Assembly (NCBI RefSeq): GCF_035918235.1
Contig: NZ_CP109485.1
Location: 4,340,001-4,404,000, forward strand
DNA: 64,000 nucleotides
Source of the DNA: Streptomyces sp. NBC_01445
GTDB taxonomy: Bacteria; Actinomycetota; Actinomycetes; Streptomycetales; Streptomycetaceae
Direction of reading: 5' to 3'
Below, one piece after another: positions 44,056 through 52,838 of the stretch; positions within the stretch are counted from its first letter, which is position 1; every line of letters begins with the position of its first letter. A program made the position numbers and the translations under genes. The notes below the pieces were generated by a model. The model made no database searches, had not been told where the DNA came from, and saw only the letters and a program-made list of their open reading frames with translations.

Positions 44056-44744
44056 TCCGGCTCCGTCACTCGCGCAGTGGCGCCTGCGCCCGCATCCGCG
44101 GAGCGGCCCGCCCGTACCGCCCCCGCCGCACACACGACCGTCGCCGCCAGCAGCGTCCATTCCAGGGTCCCCATCCAGCCCGGGACCAGGTCGTACGTCT
44201 TGCCGTCCGCGTAGACGCACGTCGTCTGCGCGGGGAAGGGCGTGCGGTGGACCGACTGTGCCCGTTCGTAGATGCCCGTGGTGAAGGCCGAGCAGGTCTG
44301 GAGGGGGTCGCTCTTCGGGGAGCCCGTGGTGAAGAACGCGAGGGCGTAGACGGCGGCCAGTGCGGCGGCCCCGGTGATCGCCAGCCTGCTCAGGCGGGAC
44401 GCCGCCTTCGCTCCGCGGACGCCGGTGAGTTCCAGGGCGAGCGCGCCCAGGCCCGACACGGTCAGGACCACGACCGCCGCCCAGAAGATCCAGACGAGTG
44501 TGCCCGCGCTGGAGAGGGTCGTGCCGTCCTCGTACACGCAGCTCACGTTGGGCGGGAAGCTGCTCTCCTCCAGGCGGAAGCGGCCACCCGGACCGACCAT
44601 TCCCTGGGCGCACCGCTCGTCCTGCTCGGAGATCCCGGTGACGAGCCAGGACACCATCCACACGACGAACGTGGCCCCGAGGGCAACCCCGAAGACCCCC
44701 CACAACCGGTCGGCGTCACGCCGCGATGCACGTATGTTCGGCAT
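44043..44744 (-). CDS. Four-helix membrane protein of unknown function
   Basis: The protein has 233 residues. Two similar halves each hold a membrane pair with an outside loop containing a Cys, the motif CVYEDGTTLSSAGTL in the first and CVYADGKTYDLVPGW in the second, so it appears to be an internal duplication with extracytoplasmic cysteines. I recognise no named family. It is convergent with the DUF397-like gene and lies 26 bp from the Nramp-related gene on the same strand. Confidence 0.78.
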   Translation of the reverse strand: MPNIRASRRDADRLWGVFGVALGATFVVWMVSWLVTGISEQDERCAQGMVGPGGRFRLEESSFPPNVSCVYEDGTTLSSAGTLVWIFWAAVVVLTVSGLGALALELTGVRGAKAASRLSRLAITGAAALAAVYALAFFTTGSPKSDPLQTCSAFTTGIYERAQSVHRTPFPAQTTCVYADGKTYDLVPGWMGTLEWTLLAATVVCAAGAVRAGRSADAGAGATARVTEPDQSR

Positions 44745-44769
44745 GACGCGGGAGCCTAGCGAACGCTCG

Positions 44770-46122
44770 TCAGAAGAACTCCGACCACGGCTGGTCCCAG
44801 ATCTGTTGCGCGCACAGGACGATGAACAGCAGGCCCGCCACCGCCAGCATGCCGTTGCTCAGCCAGCTGTTGCGCCATTCCCTGGGTGTCCGGGATGAGT
44901 TGAGGAGCCAGATCAAGGTCAGGGACAGGAAGGGCATGAAGGCCGCGCCCAGGACCCCGTACAAGATGATCAGGCGGAACGGCTGGCCCTGGAAGAGGAG
45001 GACGATCGGGGGGAACGTGAGCCAGAGGAGGTAGGCACGGAACGGCCAGCCCTTCTCTCGTCGGCCCGTTGCCACGTCCTCGCCCGTCACCGACACCCGG
45101 TCCGCGCGGACGCGCGTCCGGCGGTAGCGCTCCACGAAGTCCGCGAACATCAGGCTCACCCCGTGCCACACCCCGATCAAAGACGTGAAGGACGTCGCGA
45201 AGAAGCCGATCAGGAAGAGCTTGGCCGTTGCCGTGCCGTACTGCGCCTGGAGGATCGCCGTCAGGTCGATCAGGCCCTTGTCGCCCGACGCGATCGACGT
45301 GTGCGAGGCGTGGAGAAGTTCAGCGCCCACGAAGAGCATCGCCACGACGAAGATGCCCGTCGTGATGTACGCGACCCGGTTGTCCAGGCGCATGACCTTC
45401 ATCCAGCGCGCGTTCGTCCAGCCCTTCGCGTTGACCCAATAGCCGTACGCGGCCAGAGTGATGGTGCCGCCGACGCCGCCGATCAGGCCGAGTGTGTTGA
45501 GGATCGAGTCCTTCTCGTCGGGGAGTACGGGGAGCAGGCCCGCGAACGCGTCGCCGAGGTGCGGGGTCACCCGGATCGCCAGGTAGACCGTGACGACGAA
45601 CATGACGCCCACGAGGACCGTCATGACCTTCTCGAAGACCGCGTACTTGTTGAACCAGACGAAGACGAGGCCGATCAGGCCGCAGATGATCGCCCACGGC
45701 TTGATCGACCAGTCGGCCGGGAACACGTCCGGGAACAGGGCCTGGAGCGGCAGCGCGCTCGACGACATCGCCGCCGCGCCGTACACGAAGCCCCAGACGA
45801 CGACGTAGACGACGAAGAAGTACGTCGTCCAGCGGCCCAGGCTCGCCCAGCCGTCGAACAGGGTGCGGCCCGTCGACAGGTGCCAGCGGCCCGCCGCCTC
45901 CGCCAGGCTGATCTTGACCAGACAGCCGATCACCGCCGCCCACAGCAGGGTGTAGCCGAAGTTGCTGCCCGCGATCAGCGTGGCGACCAGGTCGCCGGCG
46001 CCGACGCCCGTCGCGGCGACGACGATGCCGGGGCCGATGTACTTCCAACTCGACTTGCGGGGGCGTGAGTTGAGGTGAGCGGTGCCGGTTCCCGTTCCTG
46101 TGGTGCCTGTGGTGTCCGCCAT
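44770..46122 (-). CDS. Nramp-related membrane transporter with altered metal site
   Basis: The protein has 450 residues and about 11 membrane helices. The overall fold is that of Nramp/SLC11. Helix 1 reads GPGIVVAATGVGAGDLVATL where canonical Nramp proteins have the metal-binding DPGN. Helix 6 reads TITLAAYGYWVNAKG where MPHN is expected. The two Asp/Asn ligands and the Met are therefore missing, as in the Nramp-related group that includes Mg2+ and possibly aluminium or other substrates. Metal specificity should not be copied from MntH. It is adjacent to and possibly co-transcribed with the 46183-46716 gene upstream. Confidence 0.88.
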   Translation of the reverse strand: MADTTGTTGTGTGTAHLNSRPRKSSWKYIGPGIVVAATGVGAGDLVATLIAGSNFGYTLLWAAVIGCLVKISLAEAAGRWHLSTGRTLFDGWASLGRWTTYFFVVYVVVWGFVYGAAAMSSSALPLQALFPDVFPADWSIKPWAIICGLIGLVFVWFNKYAVFEKVMTVLVGVMFVVTVYLAIRVTPHLGDAFAGLLPVLPDEKDSILNTLGLIGGVGGTITLAAYGYWVNAKGWTNARWMKVMRLDNRVAYITTGIFVVAMLFVGAELLHASHTSIASGDKGLIDLTAILQAQYGTATAKLFLIGFFATSFTSLIGVWHGVSLMFADFVERYRRTRVRADRVSVTGEDVATGRREKGWPFRAYLLWLTFPPIVLLFQGQPFRLIILYGVLGAAFMPFLSLTLIWLLNSSRTPREWRNSWLSNGMLAVAGLLFIVLCAQQIWDQPWSEFF

Positions 46123-46182
46123 ACCGTCAAGGAAGCGTAAAGCGGGGCGGCGGACAAGGGGGCTTGCGGGAACTGGCGCCGA

Positions 46183-46716
46183 TCAGTCCTCGAAGTACGC
46201 GTCCAGGACCTTGTCGAGCTCGTCCGCCCACTCCTGGGCGCGCGCCTTGTTCGGGGCCTCCACGTCGTTCGGGTACCAGCGGCTGTCCGGGGTGTGGACC
46301 GTGACGGTGAGGCGGCGCCGGGACGTGCCCACCTCGACCGCGCCGACCTCGTCCCAGCGGAACTCGGCCTCCTGGTCATCGAGTTGGAGGCGTACGCCCG
46401 TCGCGTCCGCGGTGATCGAGCCGCGGCGGTCGGAGGCCGTGAAGTCCGGGCCGGCCGTGTCAGCGGAGGGGGAATCGGTCGGGGCGTCGGTCAGGTCCGC
46501 GGCGGGCTCGTCCTCGGTCCCGGAGACAGACTCCGACTCCGACTCCGTGTCCGGCTCATCCGACGGTTCCGCCGGTTCCGTCGGCTCCGCCTTGCCCAGC
46601 GAGAGACCGTTCTCCTCCGAGGCCTGGCGCGGGGGCATGAGGCCGGGGACGGAGGCCGGGTCGGCACCGGCGGCGTCTACGGGCGTGACCTTCTGAGTGT
46701 CTATGCTCTGCTCCAC
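46183..46716 (-). CDS. Acidic cytoplasmic protein with PH-like C-terminus
   Basis: The protein has 177 residues. The first 100 residues are a disordered acidic stretch rich in Glu, Asp, Ser, Thr and Pro (EPTEPAEPSDEPDTESESES). The C-terminal part, ITADATGVRLQLDDQEAEFRWDEVGAVEVGTSRRRLTVTVHTPD, is a compact beta-rich domain with a Trp and a terminal helix, resembling bacterial PH-like domains. Function unknown. It lies 60 bp upstream of the Nramp-related gene on the same strand. Confidence 0.78.
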   Translation of the reverse strand: MEQSIDTQKVTPVDAAGADPASVPGLMPPRQASEENGLSLGKAEPTEPAEPSDEPDTESESESVSGTEDEPAADLTDAPTDSPSADTAGPDFTASDRRGSITADATGVRLQLDDQEAEFRWDEVGAVEVGTSRRRLTVTVHTPDSRWYPNDVEAPNKARAQEWADELDKVLDAYFED

Positions 46717-46868
46717 GGAGCGAAGTATGGCGGACGAGCCTGTGGGGCGGGAGCCTCAGCCCTGCGGAACGTCGTCGTCACTGCGCGCCGTCACCCGTGT
46801 GCCGGTGAGTTCGGCGCCAAAAGTGCCGAGCGAAGCGCGTGGAACACATAGATAGTTGGCTGGTGGTG

Positions 46869-47237
46869 ATGGAAACGATGAGCCTCACCACAACGTCCCG
46901 CCGTCGCCATGGCCTTCTTGCCGGCGCTGTCCTGCTGACCGTCCTGTCGGCCGCGCTGTTGGCCGCCCATGTGTCCTTCGACGGGGACACGTTCCAGCAC
47001 TGCCGGTATCTGGGGCCTTCGACGCGGATGTACGTCACGGCTTGGGCTGGGCCCCTCTGCAGTGCGGCCGTGCTGGTGGCGCACGGGTTTCGGCGTGCGC
47101 GTGCCTGGCCCGTCACCGTGTGCGCGGTTCTTGCCCTGTTGCTGCTGTGCGTGCAGTTCGTGGCGCTCTACTGGGTGTACGCGCCTGAACCCTCGGGGGG
47201 TTACGACTGTTCCGGGATCGCAAGCCTCACGCAGTGA
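46869..47237 (+). CDS. Three-helix membrane protein
   Basis: The protein has 122 residues of unknown function. Hydrophobic helices are GLLAGAVLLTVLSAALLAAHV, TAWAGPLCSAAVLVAHGF and TVCAVLALLLLCVQFVALYWVY, with Cys in FQHCRYLG and YDCSGIA on the outer side. The ATG at 46869 was chosen over a GTG at 46839. It converges with the GntP gene at a strong hairpin. Confidence 0.7.
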   Translation: METMSLTTTSRRRHGLLAGAVLLTVLSAALLAAHVSFDGDTFQHCRYLGPSTRMYVTAWAGPLCSAAVLVAHGFRRARAWPVTVCAVLALLLLCVQFVALYWVYAPEPSGGYDCSGIASLTQ

Positions 47238-47280
47238 GGCGTCGGGCCCGCGGAGCGTTGCTCCGTGGGCCCGACGCCTC
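47236..47280. terminator. 20-bp stem bidirectional terminator
   Basis: Arms 47236-47255 and 47261-47280 pair at all 20 positions, one of them G-U, with loop CGTTG. It overlaps the TGA of the small membrane protein gene and lies 25 bp from the GntP stop. Confidence 0.85.
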
Positions 47281-47304
47281 AGCCGTCAGCGCACAGCCCC
47301 TGTT

Positions 47305-48786
47305 CTAGACGAACAGGCTGATCACCGCCGCCACCGCGAATCCCGCGACGGACAGGACCGATTCGAGGACCGTCCACGTCTTGAGCGTGTCGCGTTCCGA
47401 GATGCCGAAGTACTTCGAGACCATCCAGAAGCCGCCGTCGTTGACGTGCGAGGCGAAGATGGAGCCCGCCGAGATGGCCATGATGACCAGGGCGGTGAAG
47501 GGCTGGGAGTAGTGGCCCGCCTCGATGAGGGGCAGGACGATGCCGGCCGTCGTGACGATCGCGACCGTGGCCGAGCCCTGGGCGACGCGCAGGACCAGGG
47601 AGATCAGGTAGGCGAGGACGATGACGGGCAGGCCCACGTCGTTGAACGTGTCGGAGAGTGCCTGGGCGACGCCGCTGCCCTTGAGGACCGCGCCGAAGAT
47701 GCCGCCCGCGCCGACCACCAGGAGGATGTTGGCGACCGGCTTCAGGGAAGCCGTGGACACCGTCTCCAGGGACTTGCGGGACCAGCCGCGGCGGATGCCC
47801 AGCAGGTAGTAGGCCAGGAGCAGGGCGATCGTCAGGGCGACGAAGGGGTGGCCGAAGAACTCGATGACCGAGCGGACCGTGGAGGGGTCGAGGGCGATCG
47901 AGGAGAACGTGGCCAGGAGGATCAGGACGAGCGGGGTGCCGATGATCGCCAGGACGGTGCCGAGCGGGACCGGCTTCTCGGTCGGCTTCACGCCGGCCTT
48001 GCGCTGCTCCTCGACGAGCGCGGCCTTCGCCTCGTCGGCGGCCTCGACCATGTCCTGCGGGACGGGCACGAAGATGCGCTTGCCGATCCACGCGGACCAG
48101 GCCCAGGCGGCGAGCACGGCGGGGATGCCGCAGATGATGCCCATGAGGATGACCCAGCCGAGCTGCACGTGGAGCAGTCCGGCGGCGGCGACGGGGCCGG
48201 GGTGCGGGGGCAGGAACGCGTGGGTCATCGACAGGCCGGCGAGCAGCGGCATGGCGTAGAGGACGATCGACTTGCCGCCGCGCTTGGCGGCCGCGTAGAC
48301 GATCGGCGCGAGGACGAAGATGCCGACGTCGAAGAAGACCGGGATACCGAAGATGAGGCCGGTGAGGCCCATGGCGAGGGGGGCGCGCTTCTCGCCGAAG
48401 AGGTTCAGGAGGCGGGACGCCAACACCTCGGCGCCGCCGGAGACTTCGAGCACCGCGCCGAGCATGGTGCCGAGTCCGATGATGATCGCCACATGACCGA
48501 GGGTGCCGCCCATGCCGGACTCGATGAGGGAGACGGCGTCGGACTTCTGGACGGTGCCGAACAGCTCGGTGACGGAGAGGCCGGCCGCGAGGCCGACGGC
48601 TATGGAGACCGTCAGGAGGGCCAGGAAGGGCTGGAGCCTGACCTTGATGATCAGGAAGAGCAGAAGGATGATGCCGAGCGCTGCGCAGGTGAGCAGGCCC
48701 GCGGTGCCACCGATGATCGTCAGGAGACCACCGGTGTGGGGTGGCGCGGGGGCGGGGGCGGTCGCGGCGAGCGGTATGAGGGGCAT
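47305..48786 (-). CDS. GntP-family permease (gluconate or D-serine type)
   Basis: The protein has 493 residues and about 13 membrane helices of the gluconate:H+ symporter family. Conserved segments include GLTGLIFGIPVFFDVGIFVLAPIVYAAAK, LPPHPGPVAAAGLL and GSATVAIVTTAGIVLP. The same family contains DsdX, a D-serine permease. It lies behind a kinase-iclR-ridA operon after a 123-bp gap and opposite an amino-acid deaminase and an N-acyl-D-amino-acid deacylase, so D-serine or a sugar acid are the prime substrate candidates. Confidence 0.9.
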   Translation of the reverse strand: MPLIPLAATAPAPAPPHTGGLLTIIGGTAGLLTCAALGIILLLFLIIKVRLQPFLALLTVSIAVGLAAGLSVTELFGTVQKSDAVSLIESGMGGTLGHVAIIIGLGTMLGAVLEVSGGAEVLASRLLNLFGEKRAPLAMGLTGLIFGIPVFFDVGIFVLAPIVYAAAKRGGKSIVLYAMPLLAGLSMTHAFLPPHPGPVAAAGLLHVQLGWVILMGIICGIPAVLAAWAWSAWIGKRIFVPVPQDMVEAADEAKAALVEEQRKAGVKPTEKPVPLGTVLAIIGTPLVLILLATFSSIALDPSTVRSVIEFFGHPFVALTIALLLAYYLLGIRRGWSRKSLETVSTASLKPVANILLVVGAGGIFGAVLKGSGVAQALSDTFNDVGLPVIVLAYLISLVLRVAQGSATVAIVTTAGIVLPLIEAGHYSQPFTALVIMAISAGSIFASHVNDGGFWMVSKYFGISERDTLKTWTVLESVLSVAGFAVAAVISLFV

Positions 48787-48909
48787 GAGGGGGGACCTCG
48801 TAATTCCATGAAACTTTCAGGATCAGGGCAGGGTTGATCGCGGTGCGGCGCCCCGGGGGGGTGGACGCCGCACCGTGACGACGTACGGGTTACGGGTGTT
48901 GCGGAGGCG

Positions 48910-49320
48910 TCAGCTCAGGACGGCGAGCGCGTCGATCTCGATGAGGAGACCCTTGGGGAGACCGACGTAGACGGTGGTGCGGGCGGAGGCCGGGGCCTTG
49001 AGGCCCTGCTCCTCGAAGTACGCGTTGTAGATCGCGTTCATCTCGGCGAAGTGGTCGACGTCGGTGAGGTAGACGCGCATCATCATGACGTCGTCCCAGG
49101 TGGCGCCGCCCTCTTCGAGGATCGCCTTGACGTTGGCGAAGGTCTGGAGGGTCTGCTCGCGCAGGGTCGGGCCCGCGGGGGTGGGGGCCTGGCCCTCCAC
49201 GGCCGGCAGGAAGCCGACCTGGCCCGCGACCTGAAGGATGTTGCCCTTCTTGACACCGTGCGAGAACTTCGCGGGCGGGGTCGTGTGCGTGGCGGGGGTG
49301 AGCGCGGTCTTCTCGGTCAT
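48910..49320 (-). CDS. ridA: RidA-family 2-iminobutanoate/2-iminopropanoate deaminase
   Basis: The protein has 136 residues. It has the RidA fold with GNILQVAGQVGFLPA, FANVKAILEEGGATWDDVMMMRVYLTD and the late ARTTVYVGLPKGLLIEIDALAV containing the conserved Arg and Glu. RidA hydrolyses reactive enamine/imine products released by PLP-dependent dehydratases, which fits the amino-acid deaminase gene in the same locus. Its start overlaps the iclR stop by ATGA, so it is translationally coupled. Confidence 0.92.
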   Translation of the reverse strand: MTEKTALTPATHTTPPAKFSHGVKKGNILQVAGQVGFLPAVEGQAPTPAGPTLREQTLQTFANVKAILEEGGATWDDVMMMRVYLTDVDHFAEMNAIYNAYFEEQGLKAPASARTTVYVGLPKGLLIEIDALAVLS

Positions 49321-50129
49321 CGTGAAGTGACTTCCTTTGTGGGGGCTTCTTTGCCGGCGGCCTTGGTGGGGGCCTCTTTGGAGACGGGTACGGCTCCGGA
49401 GTACTCCCGGCTGATCGCGTCGGCCGTGCGGCGGACCAGCGGGAGCAGGGTGAGGAGTTCCTCGGCCGTGACGACCACGTTCGGTGCGGAGACCGACATG
49501 GCGGCGACGACTCGGCCGTCCGCACCCCGGATGGGTGCTCCGACGCAGTTGATGGACTCCTCGTGGCCGCCGAGGTCGGTGGCCCAGCCCTGTTCGCGGA
49601 CGACGGCGAGTTCCTTGAGGAAGGCGCCGGCGTTCGGGGTCGAACGGGCCGTGTACGTGGGGTAGTCGAGCTTCTCGGCGATGGCGCGGCGCTCGGCTTC
49701 GGGGAGGTCGGCGAGGAGGAGCTTGGCGACGGCGGCGACCGTGATGGCCACCGGCTTCCCGATGCGCGAGTACATGCGGACGGGGTAGCGGCTCTCCACC
49801 TTGTCGATGTAGAGGACCTCGTTCTCCTCGTACACGGCGAGGTGGACCGTGTGGCCGCACTTCTCGTTGAGCGCGGTCAGGTGGGGGTGGGCGATCTCGC
49901 GGACGTCGAGGTTCTCGACAGCTTCCTGGGCGAGGGCGAACAGGCGCGCGCCGAGGCGGTAGCGCTGGTCGGACTGGCGGTAGACCAGGCCGTGTTCGTG
50001 GAGGGTGCGCAGCAGGCGCAGGGCCGTGGACTTGTGGACGCCGAGGCGGTCGGCGACCTGGCCCAGGTCGGCGGGGCCCTCGGCGAGCAGCGGCAGGATG
50101 CTCAGCGCTCGGTCGACTGTCTGGCTCAT
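49317..50129 (-). CDS. IclR-family transcriptional regulator
   Basis: The protein has 270 residues. An N-terminal winged helix (SILPLLAEGPADLGQVADRLGVHKSTALRLLRTLHEHGLV) precedes the IclR effector domain (VRMYSRIGKPVAITVAAVAKLLLADL and ATDLGGHEESINCVGAPIRG). The last 20 residues are a Lys/Glu/Ala repeat (KEAPTKAAGKEAPTKEV). It is coupled to the kinase gene upstream and ridA downstream by ATGA overlaps. The 21-bp palindrome at 51290-51310 is its probable operator. Confidence 0.94.
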   Translation of the reverse strand: MSQTVDRALSILPLLAEGPADLGQVADRLGVHKSTALRLLRTLHEHGLVYRQSDQRYRLGARLFALAQEAVENLDVREIAHPHLTALNEKCGHTVHLAVYEENEVLYIDKVESRYPVRMYSRIGKPVAITVAAVAKLLLADLPEAERRAIAEKLDYPTYTARSTPNAGAFLKELAVVREQGWATDLGGHEESINCVGAPIRGADGRVVAAMSVSAPNVVVTAEELLTLLPLVRRTADAISREYSGAVPVSKEAPTKAAGKEAPTKEVTSR

Positions 50130-51178
50130 GGCGTACGTACCTCCTCCACGGCCCCGTCGGCGGTCCAGCCGGGGCCGAGGTGCAGTGTGCCCCAGGAGGC
50201 GTCGTCGAGGTCGGCGAGACGGTCGGCGTGGGCGCGGCTCGGGGGCGCGGCGAGGTCGCCGGGGGTGGTGAGGGCGGCGGCGGCCATGAGGTGGCCGTGG
50301 CGCAGACGGGCCGGTACGGGCAGGCCACGCAGGGCGCCGGAGAGGTAGCCGGCGGCGAAGGCGTCGCCGGCGCCGACTGCGGCGACGACGTCCACGCGGG
50401 GGGCGGGCTCGGTGTGGCGTACGCCGTGTTCGTCGTAGGCGACCGCGCCGTCGCCGCCGCGCTTGACTACGAGCGTCGCGGGTTCGGGGAGGGCGGCGCG
50501 GATGGCATCGGGGCCGCCGGTGATGCCCCAGGCGTCCTCGGCCTCGTCCTCGCCGACGAAGACGAGGTCGGCGCCGCGGGCCAGGTCGAGCAGGACGCGG
50601 GCGTCGTCGGGGCGGGGCCACAGGCCGGGGCGGTGGTTGACGTCGAAGGAGACGAGGGGCCGGCCGGCGGGGATGCGGGCGGTGAGGTCCGCGGTGAGGT
50701 CGAGGCAGCCCGGCGAGAGCGCGGGCGTGATCCCGGACAGGTGCAGGACGCGGCCGGAGCGGATCGCGGCCAGGTCCATGTTCTGGCTGCTCATCGCGGA
50801 GGCGGCGGATCCGGCGCGGTAGTAGGCGACCTCGTGGGCGTCGGTGGCGCGGTCGCCCGCGGTGCGGAAGTAGATGCCGGTGGGGCGGGCGGTGTCGCGG
50901 CGTACGGCGGAGGTGTCGACGCCGTACGCGCCGATCGTGTCGACCAGGTGGTCGCCGAAGCCGTCGGCGCCGACGCGGCTCACCCAGCGGACGGTGTGTC
51001 CGGCGGCGGCGAGCACGCACGCCACGTTGGACTCGGCTCCGCCGATGCCGCGGTCGAAGGACGGTACGTCGGCGAGGCGCCCGGGTACGGACGGCACGAA
51101 GGTGACCATGGACTCGCCGAGCGTGACGACATCCACGGGTGCGTGGTGCGCGGGGGCGGCAGGTCCGGTGGCGGTCAC
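50126..51178 (-). CDS. PfkB-family carbohydrate kinase (2-keto-3-deoxygluconate kinase-like)
   Basis: The protein has 350 residues. PfkB motifs are VTLGESMVTFVPSVPGRL, the N-terminal GGAESNVACVLAAAG and the C-terminal AAVGAGDAFAAGYLSGAL with the catalytic Asp. GIYFRTAG and SFDVNHRPGLW are typical of 2-keto-3-deoxygluconate kinases. The substrate therefore fits a sugar acid rather than an amino acid. GTG start at 51178 with GAGGAG upstream. It leads the operon kinase-iclR-ridA. Confidence 0.9.
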   Translation of the reverse strand: MTATGPAAPAHHAPVDVVTLGESMVTFVPSVPGRLADVPSFDRGIGGAESNVACVLAAAGHTVRWVSRVGADGFGDHLVDTIGAYGVDTSAVRRDTARPTGIYFRTAGDRATDAHEVAYYRAGSAASAMSSQNMDLAAIRSGRVLHLSGITPALSPGCLDLTADLTARIPAGRPLVSFDVNHRPGLWPRPDDARVLLDLARGADLVFVGEDEAEDAWGITGGPDAIRAALPEPATLVVKRGGDGAVAYDEHGVRHTEPAPRVDVVAAVGAGDAFAAGYLSGALRGLPVPARLRHGHLMAAAALTTPGDLAAPPSRAHADRLADLDDASWGTLHLGPGWTADGAVEEVRTP

Positions 51179-51289
51179 GGTGGTTCGGGCTCCTCGTGGG
51201 ATCTGGGCTCGCGCCCGGAGGGGATCAACAGCTCCGTTGACCCGGCGTTGGCTCGGATGTTAGACAGCAGTAAGCGACATACGCAATGA

Positions 51290-51310
51290 CCGTTGCATTA
51301 TTTGCAACGG
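51290..51310. promoter_or_regulatory. 21-bp palindromic operator, probably IclR-bound
   Basis: CCGTTGCA at 51290-51297 and TGCAACGG at 51303-51310 are perfect 8-bp arms around TTATT. The element lies between the divergent kinase and deaminase genes. The TTGCA/TGCAA core is the usual IclR-family target in Streptomyces. It lies 20 bp before the deaminase start, so it may overlap the promoter. Confidence 0.8.
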
Positions 51311-51330
51311 CCTTCTTACGAGGAGGCTCC

Positions 51331-52629
51331 ATGGCCGCCGACAGCGCCGTCAACGCCGTAGCCCGGCTCAGGGATCTGGATCTCGAGCGGGTCGACCACC
51401 GCTTCAAGGGGCTGCCCCCGGACGCGGAAGGCCTGACCGTCGGCGAGCTCGCGGCCGAGCGCCGCAACCTCTTCACCGGCGGCTTCACGACCCCGGTCCT
51501 CGCCCTCTCCGCCGAGCGCCTGGAGCACAACCTCGCGCTCATGGAGACATACGCCACTCGCCACGGCCTGGCCTTCGCACCGCACGGCAAGACGTCGATG
51601 GCGCCGCAGCTCTTCCAGCGCCAGATCGAGCACGGCGCGTGGGGCATCACCCTCGCCGTCCCGCACCAGGTGCGGATCGCGCGCGCCTTCGGCATCCAGC
51701 GGATCTTCCTCGCGAACGAGCTCGTCGACGCGGCGGCCCTGCGCTGGCTCGCGGGCGAACTCGACCGCGACCCCGGCTTCCGCTTCATCTGTTACGTCGA
51801 CTCGGTGCGCGCCGTCGAGCTGATGGACGCCGCCCTCGCCGAGGCCGGGGCCACGCGGCCGGTCGACCTGGTCGTGGAGCTGGGCGCGGGCGAGGGCGCG
51901 CGCACGGGCGTGCGGACCGAGGCCGAGTGCTTCGACATCGCGAACGCCGTCGCCGCGGCGGACACGCTGCGCCTGGTCGGGATCGCCGGTTACGAGGGCG
52001 AGGTGCCGGACGCGTCGCCCGAGACCGTGGGCGCCTGGCTGCGCCGCCTGACCGCGCTGCTCGTCGAGTTCGACAAGGCGAACCGCTTCGCGGACCTGGA
52101 CGAGATCGTGGTCAGCGCGGGCGGCAGCGCCTGGTTCGACGCGGTGGCCGAGGCGTTCGCCGAACTGCCCGAACTCTCCGCTCCTGTCCTGAAGTTGCTG
52201 CGCTCGGGCGCGTACGTGTCGCACGACGACGGCCACTACAAGCACCTCACGCCGTTCAACCGGGTCCCCGAGGAGGGCGCCCTTCACCCGGCGTTCCGGC
52301 TGTGGGCGCAGGTCGTCTCGCGCCCGACGGCGGAGCAGGCGTTCACGAACGCGGGCAAGCGCGACGCGGCGTACGACCTTGACCTGCCCGAGGCGCAGGT
52401 CGTGCGGGACGCCCGTACGGGCGAGGTGCGCGAGGCCACCGGTGTGACGGTGACGGGGCTGTCCGACCAGCACGGCTGGGTGCGCACGGAGGGGGGCGAG
52501 GACCTGGCGGTGGGCGACTGGGTCGGCATGGGCCTGTCGCACCCGTGCACGTCCTTCGACAAGTGGCAGCTGATTCCTCTCGTCGAGGCGGACGGCACGG
52601 TCGTGGACTACGTCCGGACGTTCTTCTAG
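51331..52629 (+). CDS. PLP-dependent amino acid deaminase (alanine-racemase fold, D-threonine aldolase/D-serine dehydratase-like)
   Basis: The protein has 432 residues. The alanine-racemase N-terminal fold has the PLP Lys in LAFAPHGKTSMAPQLF, with VDLVVELGAGEGARTG and IVVSAGGSAWFD as further family blocks. The C-terminal part, with SHDDGHYKH and HPCTSFDKW, carries the Zn-binding His and Cys of the D-threonine aldolase/D-serine dehydratase group. It probably deaminates a D-amino acid, which fits the neighbouring RidA. GAGGAGG precedes the ATG. Substrate is inferred. Confidence 0.88.
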   Translation: MAADSAVNAVARLRDLDLERVDHRFKGLPPDAEGLTVGELAAERRNLFTGGFTTPVLALSAERLEHNLALMETYATRHGLAFAPHGKTSMAPQLFQRQIEHGAWGITLAVPHQVRIARAFGIQRIFLANELVDAAALRWLAGELDRDPGFRFICYVDSVRAVELMDAALAEAGATRPVDLVVELGAGEGARTGVRTEAECFDIANAVAAADTLRLVGIAGYEGEVPDASPETVGAWLRRLTALLVEFDKANRFADLDEIVVSAGGSAWFDAVAEAFAELPELSAPVLKLLRSGAYVSHDDGHYKHLTPFNRVPEEGALHPAFRLWAQVVSRPTAEQAFTNAGKRDAAYDLDLPEAQVVRDARTGEVREATGVTVTGLSDQHGWVRTEGGEDLAVGDWVGMGLSHPCTSFDKWQLIPLVEADGTVVDYVRTFF

Positions 52630-52649
52630 GCGCCGGCCATCGGGGTCGC

Positions 52650-52815
52650 GGGTGTTCGGGTGCGGCTCTGGTGGGGGCTGGTCGCGCAGTTCCCCGCGCC
52701 CCTGAGATGCGCACTTCGTGCGGCATCTCATCGGGGAAGGCTGCGCGCAGCGCATGCCTTCAAGGGGCGCGGGGAACTGCGCGACCAGCCACAACGCACC
52801 CGCACCCGAACACCC
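52650..52815. repeat. 166-bp intergenic palindrome, Streptomyces repeat type
   Basis: Inner arms 52676-52703 and 52763-52790 are a perfect 28-bp inverted repeat of the GGTCGCGCAGTTCCCCGCGC type. Outer arms 52650-52665 and 52800-52815 add 16 bp. The loop contains a second hairpin (GAGATGC...GCATCTC). The sequence GCGCAGTTCCCCGCGCCCCT is, as I recall, one of the commonest intergenic repeats in Streptomyces. It sits in the 209-bp gap before the deacylase gene and may also act on its expression. Confidence 0.88.
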
Positions 52816-52838
52816 GCACCCAAGAGAGGCACACCCAC

